A DNA stretch of 64,000 nucleotides, from assembly GCA_020161395.1 (NCBI GenBank), contig JAIUOE010000001.1:1-64000 (forward strand). The letters are read 5' to 3'. The stretch comes from Bacteroidota bacterium. Its GTDB lineage: Bacteria; Bacteroidota; Ignavibacteria; Ignavibacteriales; Ignavibacteriaceae. Below the pieces are notes generated by a model. The model was not told the origin of the DNA, did no database searches, and saw only the letters and a program-made list of their open reading frames with translations. The position numbers were made by a program, and so were the translations under genes. Of the stretch, positions 15,572 through 22,603 are shown piece after piece; the first letter of the stretch is position 1, and every line of letters starts with the position of its first letter.

Positions 15572-16536
15572 AAAATCTCTTTTTTAGTTTTACTGTGCTT
15601 GCTGTATTTCTTTTGTTCACTGGATGTGATTCTTCTTTCGATCCTAAAAAGAATTATGAGGAAAAGTACATTCTCAACCTGGTTATAAAAGGTGACTCTG
15701 TCAAACAGATTGCCATTGCCGCTAAAACCTATAATGTACCGGGATTTAACCCAAACGAAAATTCCGTCTCCCCGTTTATTTCCGGAGCTGCCATCTCCAT
15801 CTACTCAAAATTTTACGATAATACATACACTTTTAAAGATTCTACAACCACAGCAATTGGACAAAAGTTTGGGGCACCGGCTCCTATCTATGTCCTGAAT
15901 CAGATGAAAGCCCGTGTCAATGACACACTCACATTGACTGCTGTCATGCCCGATGGCAAGATTCTTAAATCGAAATGTGCTGTTCCTCGCGATCTGGATT
16001 TTAAGCTGTCAAAGAATTTTATCTCAACAATTACTCAAAATCCATCGGAAAAGGCTCTAACCATTCAATGGTCCGGTTCACCCGATAATATTTATGTTCC
16101 CAAGCTTGTCCTCTACTACGCTACCGATAAAAACGGTGTAGTTAAAGGTTATAAAAAGGAAATTCCGCTCAAGTTTGCTGATGTGTCGGGTACACAAAAG
16201 CCTTTGTACCCCGGGGTAACGAGAGATAAGATTTTAATTTATGAGTATGCGGCAATCAACAGGATAATGTCGGAGATTTCAGCCGGAGATCAGGACAAAT
16301 ATTCTTATGTTATTCAGGATGCCATACTCGAAGTGATGGTTATGGATAAAAACCTCGGTAACTATTACGGCTCGACCGAGGGATATCTCGATGACTTTTC
16401 AGTAAGGCTCGATGAGGTTATTTTCTCCAATATCGAAGGAGGCCTCGGAGTTTTTGGAGCTTACCTTGTGTCATCCCGAAAAATCAATGTGGAAGAAAAT
16501 TTTGTGCAGTCGTTTGGCTACAGAAGCAGATTGTAA
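15568..16536 (+). CDS. DUF4249-like lipoprotein, partner of TonB receptor
   Basis: A 322-residue lipoprotein with lipobox LLFTGC (Cys at about residue 20). The body matches the pattern of DUF4249 proteins: an N-terminal beta-rich part with VNDTLTLTAVMPDGK, and a C-terminal part ending with a barrel-like FGAYLVSS. These proteins regularly follow TonB-dependent receptors and may act as surface accessory lipoproteins, although their function is unknown. Its ATG overlaps the receptor stop (ATGA). A long AT-rich hairpin begins at its stop codon. Confidence 0.78.
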   Translation: MKNLFFSFTVLAVFLLFTGCDSSFDPKKNYEEKYILNLVIKGDSVKQIAIAAKTYNVPGFNPNENSVSPFISGAAISIYSKFYDNTYTFKDSTTTAIGQKFGAPAPIYVLNQMKARVNDTLTLTAVMPDGKILKSKCAVPRDLDFKLSKNFISTITQNPSEKALTIQWSGSPDNIYVPKLVLYYATDKNGVVKGYKKEIPLKFADVSGTQKPLYPGVTRDKILIYEYAAINRIMSEISAGDQDKYSYVIQDAILEVMVMDKNLGNYYGSTEGYLDDFSVRLDEVIFSNIEGGLGVFGAYLVSSRKINVEENFVQSFGYRSRL

Positions 16537-16568
16537 ATTTTTTATATTATAATATACAAAATTTACAA
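16531..16568 (+). terminator. AT-rich 11-bp inverted repeat at the end of the receptor operon
   Basis: TTGTAAATTTT (16531-16541) pairs exactly with AAAATTTACAA (16558-16568) and includes the TAA stop codon. There is no G/C core and no T-run after it, so it may be an mRNA 3' structure rather than an efficient terminator. Confidence 0.45.
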
Positions 16569-16848
16569 AGTGGTCGTAACTTGTTTATTTTAAAAAAGTT
16601 ATGAGTGTGATATAAGCGAGATTTCGTTAAAACAGATGTCGCCACAAGGGCTTTTTTGGTGATGGTTGCCATTCTTCTATCCATATGTCGCCCGGAGGGC
16701 TTTCTTGAGGTTGAGTATTTCTCCCCATATGTCGCCCGGAGGGCTCTAACAAAAAATCCATTTAATCCGTGGAAAATCCATGCCCTCTGTAACCATTTTC
16801 CCATCTGCGTTAATCCGCCAAATCAGCGTGCATCTGCGTCCTCTAAAT
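16569..16848. other. Gene-free repeat-rich region
   Basis: No gene was found between the DUF4249 lipoprotein and the HEAT-like gene. The stretch holds three copies of the 17-bp ATGTCGCC...AGGGCT element and phrases of the type ATCCGTGG and ATCTGCGT, also seen in part at 138-205. It looks like a landing or expansion zone for short dispersed repeats. Confidence 0.6.
16636..16745. repeat. Three copies of the 17-bp ATGTCGCC..AGGGCT element
   Basis: Copies lie at 16636-16652 (ATGTCGCCACAAGGGCT), 16685-16701 and 16729-16745 (both ATGTCGCCCGGAGGGCT). In the latter two, GCCC-GGA-GGGC can fold into a tiny hairpin. A fourth copy is at 138-154. Confidence 0.75.
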
Positions 16849-16878
16849 AAAAAAACCGCCCTTGTTTAAGGGGCGGCA
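16849..16878 (-). terminator. Rho-independent terminator of the HEAT-like gene
   Basis: Read on the minus strand, CCGCCCCTT, loop AAAC, AAGGGCGG, then a run of seven T. The stem has a single bulge. It follows the stop of the minus-strand gene ending at 16940. Confidence 0.75.
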
Positions 16879-16939
16879 CCGGGCTTGGCATTATTGAGGT
16901 AATGCGAAGGGGTAATGATTTATGCGAAATATCTTCTTT

Positions 16940-17344
16940 TTACTCTGCAGGTACTGAGTTTGTTCTGTCCATTTTGATTTGCTCGGTGATGGCATACATC
17001 ATTCTGCGAGCCTGGTCGTCTTTTTCAATTTTTGCCATGGTCTCGATGACTCCCAGGAAATTTTCATCACCTGTTTTGAAGAGTGCAAGGGCTATCAGGA
17101 TTTTGGTCGAAGGATCAAGTTCCTTTTTCATCTCTTCCGCAAGAAGTGGAGCGACTTCCTTTACTTCGTAGAGACCGGCCATATATATCGAGCTTTTCCT
17201 CAAGCCTGTGTTGTTCGAGGTGATACCGTTCTTTAACGATGTAATCGAATTCAAATTGAATCGATTTGTGCTCTGAGATTTAATCTCAGGTGTTGCTGCA
17301 ATGAGCATTAAAACTACAACGATGGTGCTGGTTAAAGTTTTCAT
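16940..17344 (-). CDS. Small secreted protein with HEAT-like helices
   Basis: A 134-residue protein with a signal peptide (cleavage after about residue 22, IKSQS). It has a helical body resembling one or two HEAT repeats: LRKSSIYMAGLYEVKEVAPLLAEEM, quoted here only as SSIYMAGLYEVKEVAP, then STKILIALALFKTGDENFL. Such exported HEAT-like proteins are common in Ignavibacteria-type genomes and probably mediate protein contacts in the periplasm. No catalytic motif is seen. It is monocistronic with its own terminator. Confidence 0.75.
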   Translation of the reverse strand: MKTLTSTIVVVLMLIAATPEIKSQSTNRFNLNSITSLKNGITSNNTGLRKSSIYMAGLYEVKEVAPLLAEEMKKELDPSTKILIALALFKTGDENFLGVIETMAKIEKDDQARRMMYAITEQIKMDRTNSVPAE

Positions 17345-17506
17345 TGCTGTCTCCCGGTCGTTTGTGATTGAAAGTATTGTTAAATTCTGAGGTCAAGTTA
17401 CTCCGCAAAATTGTAACATGTGCCACCGTCAGGTAAACCTTTGTAAAAGAATGTAACCGTTTTCGTTTTTTTGTTTTATTCCACGGGAACTCTTATAAAA
17501 AATTAC

Positions 17507-17518
17507 ATGTTATAACAT
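17507..17518. promoter_or_regulatory. Palindrome ATGTTATAACAT upstream of doxX
   Basis: A perfect 12-bp palindrome 35 bases before the DoxX start, in an AT-rich stretch. It may be an operator; the binding protein is unknown and an AT-rich palindrome of this size can arise by chance. Confidence 0.3.
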
Positions 17519-17552
17519 ATAATTCACACAACTTAAATACAGGAATAAAAAA

Positions 17553-17972
17553 ATGAATGACTTAGGATTACTTCTCCTTAGAATTTTTGCGGGCGGTTTC
17601 ATGGCATTTGGTCATGGTTACGGTAAATTTGTTAAGTTCTTTTCCGGGGAGGAAATAAAATTTCTCGATTTCCTTGGAATTGGTATGAAAGCGAGCTTTT
17701 TTCTCGCAATGTCAGCAGAGTTTTTTCTTGCAATATTCGTAATTCTGGGACTTTTCACCAGAACTGTAACAATTCCCTTGATTATTACAATGGTGGTTGC
17801 AGCATTTATTGCACACGGTGATGATCCGTTTCAGAAAAAAGAGATGGCTCTCCTCTACCTGACTGTCTTTGGAACTCTCTTCTTTACGGGTGGAGGGAAA
17901 TATTCAATATCTGCACTTCTTGCAAATAAAATTCCTTCAGCTAATAAAGCAGTATCTTTTCTTGTAAAATAA
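17553..17972 (+). CDS. DoxX-family membrane protein
   Basis: A 139-residue inner-membrane protein with four helices, matching DoxX/MauD-type size. Typical features are the N-terminal LLLRIFAGGFMAFGHGYGKF, with the conserved G-x-x-K-F stretch, and the middle ELxLAIFVILGLFTR segment (AEFFLAIFVILGLFTR). DoxX proteins are linked to redox or thiol stress but their reaction is not settled. The gene stands alone, with a terminator after it and a palindrome before it. Confidence 0.88.
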   Translation: MNDLGLLLLRIFAGGFMAFGHGYGKFVKFFSGEEIKFLDFLGIGMKASFFLAMSAEFFLAIFVILGLFTRTVTIPLIITMVVAAFIAHGDDPFQKKEMALLYLTVFGTLFFTGGGKYSISALLANKIPSANKAVSFLVK

Positions 17973-18011
17973 CAACCTGATACAGGTTATAAAACAAGAT
18001 ATCCCATGGTG

Positions 18012-18053
18012 GCGGAGAGTTGGATAGATAATTCAACCTCCGCTTTCTTTATT
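18012..18053 (+). terminator. Terminator after doxX
   Basis: GCGGAG (18012-18017) pairs with CTCCGC (18038-18043); TTG/CAA extend the stem after a small bulge. A T-rich run (TTTCTTTATT) follows. Confidence 0.7.
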
Positions 18054-18173
18054 ACACCTCCCTCTCGACATCTTCTTTCAATCAATGGTTAAATGTTTTG
18101 TAGTCTCCTCTCTAATGATTAATTTTAGATGCTGTTTATCTAATCATTGGATACAAACAAAAATGGAGAAACC

Positions 18174-20264
18174 ATGAAAAATATCATCACAAAATTATCG
18201 TTATTCCTGTTTTTCCTCGGGCTTGGTGCATTAAACGCACAGGCACTCTCAGGAACATACTACATCCCGCAGGGAGCTAACCCTCAGGGTTATGCGACCC
18301 TTTCTGCTGCATGTGCAGCTATTTCAACAAATGGTGCAAACGGGGTTGTCACATTTATCATCGACGGTAACCTTACCGAAACCGCTCACTGCTTCATAAA
18401 CAACAACACCTTTACTGCGACCAACAGACTGGTAATCAAACCTGCTGCAACAAAACAGCCTGTGGTCACCCTGACCGGTGTTAATGCCACGAATGAATTT
18501 TTTACTATACTCAACTCAAGCTATGTAACCATCGACGGTTCGAATGGCAACAACGCTGACGGCACAAGAGACCTTACATTCGAGGCAAACCTCGCAACCG
18601 GAAGATGGGCTCTCGAAGTACAGGATAATTCAGACTTTGTAACAATCCAGAATGTCAAAGTTCTTAATGTAAACAGCTCAAGAACCTTAAACACTGCGGG
18701 TATCGCAGTTGACGGATCAATTGGCACAGTAGGTCAGTGTCCTGACAATATCCTCATCTCCAACTGCCAGATCGGAAGTGATGCTTCTTCTTTTGAATCA
18801 GGTATTGGAATGTGGGGAAATGACCCTACATCACCCGTAACCGGAACGATTCAGGGATGCGACATCTACGCAGGCAGAAGAGCCATAACAACCTTCTACA
18901 TTGCAAAGAATTACTATGTTGGTAACACCATCATAATTTCTGATCCAAGAGACCGTACATTCTACGCTGGTGTTTACCTTACAGGAAGTGTTACAAATGA
19001 TACTACAGTAGTCGCAAACAACAAATTCCCCAAAATTGCCGTGAATACCGCTGCAAACAGATTCGCCGGTGCAATTGTGGTTTATGGAAATACCGGTGTT
19101 ATCAATGTTGCAAACAACTTTATTGCTCCAAACTTCACAAATTCAGGCGTTTCCACAGCCAACAGATACTACGGTATCGTTTTCGGTTCGGCAACATGGA
19201 ACGGAATCATCAATATTGGCCACAACTCTTTCAGAATTGATGCCCCTGCAACCACAGGTGTCAATGCATGCATCGGTTACGAATTAAACTCCGATGCTAC
19301 AATGAATGTCGGTAACAACATTTTCCACCAGGGAAACAGCACTCCGAGCTCTTATCTTATCCATTTCCCGATGACAGCAAGTGCTACCAACATCATTAAT
19401 TTCAACTGGAATGCCTACTATCTTGCCGGTATTGGTTCAAATTTCGGTTATTACGGGACCGGTGCTGTTGCAACTTTGAACGACTGGAAAACCGCAACTT
19501 CACAGGATCCACAGTCGATCTACAAAATGGTCAATTTTGTATCCAACACCGACCTCCACCTTACAGGTGCTTCAAACGGTGACTGGGATTTAAGAGGAAT
19601 GCCGATGCCATCAGTAAAATTTGACATCGATGGCAATCCAAGAAACGCAATGTTCCCTTACAAGGGTGCTCACGAAGCTTCCATTTCACTTCCTGTGGAG
19701 CTGACATCATTTACCGCTATGCAGACAGGTGAAGCTGTGGTCCTTGACTGGACAACAGCCACCGAAACCAACAACCTCGGTTTCGAAGTTGAAAGATCAA
19801 CAGACGGACTCGCATTCAACAAGATCGGTTTCGTAAAAGGTGCCGGTTCAACAACTGACAAACAGGCTTACAAATTTGTTGACAATTCGGCTCCAACAGG
19901 AACAATCTGTTACAGACTTCGTCAGATTGACCTCAACGGTGAATTTGCTTATTCAAACATTGTCGAAGTGGATGTCGCCGGTGTGAATTCTTTTGCATTG
20001 CAGCAGAACTATCCAAACCCGTTCAACCCTTCAACGACAATCAAATTCTCTCTTCCTGCAGCTTCCAGAGTTAACATCACTGTTTATGACATGATGGGTT
20101 CTGAAGTTACAAAGATTGCTGACAAAGATTTCGCAGCCGGTTCACACCAGTTGAATTTCAATGCATCAAACCTTTCCAGCGGAAGCTATATCTATACAAT
20201 CACTGCCACCTCTGTTGACGGCAAATTGTATAAAGAAACAAGAAAAATGCAGCTTTTGAAGTAG
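18174..20264 (+). CDS. Secreted beta-helix protein with T9SS sorting domain
   Basis: A 696-residue exported protein. After the signal peptide (to about residue 24) comes a long repetitive Asn/Thr-rich region with right-handed beta-helix turns (about 100-480; NGNNADGTRDLTF and similar), then a fibronectin-like beta-sandwich beginning LPVELTSFTA (about 510-605) and the C-terminal sorting domain with QNYPNPFNPSTTIKF (about 615-696). It is probably a surface or extracellular adhesin or polysaccharide-binding protein; no catalytic residues were recognised. The ATG at 18174 has GGAGAAACC before it. A strong terminator follows. Confidence 0.88.
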   Translation: MKNIITKLSLFLFFLGLGALNAQALSGTYYIPQGANPQGYATLSAACAAISTNGANGVVTFIIDGNLTETAHCFINNNTFTATNRLVIKPAATKQPVVTLTGVNATNEFFTILNSSYVTIDGSNGNNADGTRDLTFEANLATGRWALEVQDNSDFVTIQNVKVLNVNSSRTLNTAGIAVDGSIGTVGQCPDNILISNCQIGSDASSFESGIGMWGNDPTSPVTGTIQGCDIYAGRRAITTFYIAKNYYVGNTIIISDPRDRTFYAGVYLTGSVTNDTTVVANNKFPKIAVNTAANRFAGAIVVYGNTGVINVANNFIAPNFTNSGVSTANRYYGIVFGSATWNGIINIGHNSFRIDAPATTGVNACIGYELNSDATMNVGNNIFHQGNSTPSSYLIHFPMTASATNIINFNWNAYYLAGIGSNFGYYGTGAVATLNDWKTATSQDPQSIYKMVNFVSNTDLHLTGASNGDWDLRGMPMPSVKFDIDGNPRNAMFPYKGAHEASISLPVELTSFTAMQTGEAVVLDWTTATETNNLGFEVERSTDGLAFNKIGFVKGAGSTTDKQAYKFVDNSAPTGTICYRLRQIDLNGEFAYSNIVEVDVAGVNSFALQQNYPNPFNPSTTIKFSLPAASRVNITVYDMMGSEVTKIADKDFAAGSHQLNFNASNLSSGSYIYTITATSVDGKLYKETRKMQLLK

Positions 20265-20279
20265 CAATATTTCTCTAAC

Positions 20280-20327
20280 GGGACGCGGACGCACTAAGAT
20301 GTATCCGCGTCCCTTCTTTTTTTAAAT
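20280..20327 (+). terminator. Strong rho-independent terminator
   Basis: GGGACGCGGA (20280-20289) pairs perfectly with TCCGCGTCCC (20304-20313), followed by TTCTTTTTTT. It ends only about 15 bases before the next start codon at 20342. Confidence 0.9.
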
Positions 20328-20341
20328 TTATACACGACCCC

Positions 20342-20911
20342 ATGACAGCAATTATTGATTACGGCGAGAGACCCGAATATCTTCTCTGGCAACTGGAGAA
20401 GCTTGGAGTAAACCTCAAATTTACATCTGTTGAAAGTGAAATACTGTCGGCAGAAAAAATCATCCTCCCCGATTGTCAAGACTTGAAAAAAGCCATCAAA
20501 CGGCTCCACCTACTCAATCTTTTTTCGATGCTGCGCATGATCAAAAAACCGGTTTTGGGTATCGGGAACGGATTCTCGATAATGTGTGAAAACACTCATG
20601 AGGCTGGCAAAGCCGGGCTTGGGTTTTTCCCGCTGTCACTCACTGTTCCATCGGTGGCTCCACCACTTCCCGCAAAACTTAGTGCCGATATATGTGATAC
20701 CGTGGTCTTTATGGATGCTGTAACTCTTGACGGGCTTTATTTCGAGAAGCTGTTTCTCCCCTCATCGAATGAATTTAACGCAGCAGTTCTCACTGATCAC
20801 AATGAGATTCCTGCTGCATTCAAAAAGGGGAATTATATGGGCGTGGTTTTCAATCCTGCTTTTTCAGGGCAGGCGGGGAACCTGTTTCTCAATAAATTTA
20901 TTGAGATCTGA
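20342..20911 (+). CDS. HisH-like amidotransferase fold with catalytic triad lost
   Basis: A 189-residue protein aligning over its whole length with HisH, the glutaminase of imidazole glycerol phosphate synthase. It begins AIIDYG, has a KPVLGI strand before the nucleophile elbow, GKAGLGFFPL, and the C-terminal KKGNYMGVVFNPAFS. All three catalytic residues are replaced: the elbow Cys (GxCxG) is Gly75 in GIGNG, and in the HPE motif His is Asn171 and Glu is Ala173. It therefore cannot act as a glutaminase and may be a regulatory or scaffolding pseudoenzyme. No other his gene is in the window. It begins just after a terminator without a clear ribosome binding site. Confidence 0.75.
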   Translation: MTAIIDYGERPEYLLWQLEKLGVNLKFTSVESEILSAEKIILPDCQDLKKAIKRLHLLNLFSMLRMIKKPVLGIGNGFSIMCENTHEAGKAGLGFFPLSLTVPSVAPPLPAKLSADICDTVVFMDAVTLDGLYFEKLFLPSSNEFNAAVLTDHNEIPAAFKKGNYMGVVFNPAFSGQAGNLFLNKFIEI

Positions 20912-20919
20912 CCGTAAAA

Positions 20920-21648
20920 TCAAAGTTTGCTGACAAAGTATGGAAGCATTTTTCTCCATGTAGGCCAGTCGTGCGGCATGTCGTGTCCCCAAATCTCAAG
21001 TTCATGGGGTATCCCTTTGCTCCGAAGAATATTGGAAAGATTGATTGACCCCTGTGGAGCCTCATATTCTCCCTGACCTGTAGCAATTATTATCCTCTTG
21101 TTGTGACGCATCTGATTTAACAGATTCTCGTCATTCAGGTTTGAGAGATAATCGACAGGTGAATTGAAATAAACATTCTCATCATAATACCCCTTTGTGT
21201 ACGATTTGAGGTCATAATAACCACTCATCGGTATCGTACCGGCAAACAGGTCGGGTCTTCTGAAAAAGATGTTCGCTGCATGAAGTGCTCCAAGTGAAGC
21301 ACCCGTAAGCATTATGGGTTGCAGTCCACCGCAGTTGTTGTGGATAAATGGCACCACTTCATCCGTAACATAGTAGTTGTATGTCATGTGTCGGAGTGCT
21401 TTATGGTGTGGCATCATCGAATTGTTCAACCAGCTCTCGTTGTTAATGCTGTTTATCGAGAAAACCTTGATCTTTCCCGATTCGATGTAAGGTGAAATGG
21501 CATTTATGAGTTGAAATCTTTCATACTCAAGGAAATCCGCACCGGCAGTGGGAAACATAAGCAACGGAATGCCCCAGTGCCCGTAAACAACTATTTCCAT
21601 GTTCTTCTCCAGTCGCGGGCTCCACCATCCGTGTATTTCTCTTTTCAT
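20920..21648 (-). CDS. Esterase-family alpha/beta hydrolase
   Basis: A 242-residue cytoplasmic alpha/beta hydrolase of the putative-esterase class (COG4947-like). The nucleophile elbow GASLGALHA carries the catalytic Ser, preceded by an NCGG loop; later regions GTIPMSGYYDL and WGHDMPHDWPTW supply the usual Gly/Pro loop and a likely catalytic His. There is no signal peptide. The natural ester is unknown. It follows the LytTR regulator by 17 bases on the same strand and is probably co-transcribed with it; it is convergent with the HisH-like gene. Confidence 0.83.
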   Translation of the reverse strand: MKREIHGWWSPRLEKNMEIVVYGHWGIPLLMFPTAGADFLEYERFQLINAISPYIESGKIKVFSINSINNESWLNNSMMPHHKALRHMTYNYYVTDEVVPFIHNNCGGLQPIMLTGASLGALHAANIFFRRPDLFAGTIPMSGYYDLKSYTKGYYDENVYFNSPVDYLSNLNDENLLNQMRHNKRIIIATGQGEYEAPQGSINLSNILRSKGIPHELEIWGHDMPHDWPTWRKMLPYFVSKL

Positions 21649-21665
21649 CTCTCTCTTTTTCCTTT

Positions 21666-22349
21666 TTATAATATGTTAAGTTTCTTTAAAAGATCATTTT
21701 TATACATCGCTCCAATGGGGATGATGTTTTTATCAACCATGAGATTGTTTTCCGTGATGTCGGCAATTCTGTCGATCCTGACAATAAATGATCTGTGAAC
21801 TCTTACGAATTCCTTCTTGGGAAGTTTAGCCTCAATGTGCTTCATCGTCGAATAAATAAGATGCTTTCCTGTTTGTGTGTGCAACTGTATATAGTCACCT
21901 TTTGCTTCAATAAAATTTATGTCAGCAAGATTGAGTCGCAAAAGTCTTGAATCAACTTTTACAAAAATGTAGCCGGGTGCAGTCCCCTCCGCATATTTGT
22001 TGTATATCTCAATCGCTTTATCGACCGATTTTAGAAACCTTGCATAACTTATAGGTTTAAGAAGATAGTCAGTTACATTGTGCTCAAAAGCTTCAACAGC
22101 ATAATTCTCTTTTGCGGTTACAAATATTATCTGGGGACTCTCTTTCAGGGTTTCTATCATCTCAATGCCGGTCATCTCGGGCATTTCAATGTCAAGAAAA
22201 ACCAGATCAATCTCCTGATCTTTTAATATTTTTACAGCTTCTATGGCATTGGAGAAGGAACCTGCGAGTTCGAGATTCTCTGTCTGGGCAACGAACCTCT
22301 CAAGAATCTTCCGCGAAATTTCCTCATCATCTACTATTAAACAATTCAT
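21666..22349 (-). CDS. LytTR-family response regulator
   Basis: A 227-residue regulator with an N-terminal receiver domain (phospho-acceptor Asp53 in VFLDIEMPE; acidic pair VDDEE near residue 7; Thr and Lys in FVTAKE and LLKPIS) and a C-terminal LytTR DNA-binding domain (about 125-225; FVRVHRSFIVRID). Members usually pair with a 5TM- or 7TM-type sensor kinase, but none is adjacent, so it is an orphan here. The esterase gene downstream is its only probable operon partner. Confidence 0.93.
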   Translation of the reverse strand: MNCLIVDDEEISRKILERFVAQTENLELAGSFSNAIEAVKILKDQEIDLVFLDIEMPEMTGIEMIETLKESPQIIFVTAKENYAVEAFEHNVTDYLLKPISYARFLKSVDKAIEIYNKYAEGTAPGYIFVKVDSRLLRLNLADINFIEAKGDYIQLHTQTGKHLIYSTMKHIEAKLPKKEFVRVHRSFIVRIDRIADITENNLMVDKNIIPIGAMYKNDLLKKLNIL

Positions 22350-22603
22350 TTCTCTACCGGGTTTTACATGCCTGCGCGATTGGTCAATTTTCTGAATAAA
22401 TAATCAGGGTTAAAGGGCGAATTTAGCTATTTTTTCAAAAATATTTAACAATTTTTTATTAATGTTTCGGCTTTCCCGGTCTCACATCAGGTTATTTTTC
22501 GTTTTTTTTGATATTTGCCCGATTCAGGTGTTCCAAAAGTTGTTTTTCGCCTCCCGTTTTAATATATATCAGATGTATTTTTGATTTATTTGGTGAAACA
22601 AGG

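Noticed and set aside
22501-22603. Confident Bacteroidetes promoter for the second TonB receptor
   Set aside because: TATTTTTG at 22576 fits the -7 element but no TTG is found about 20 bp upstream.
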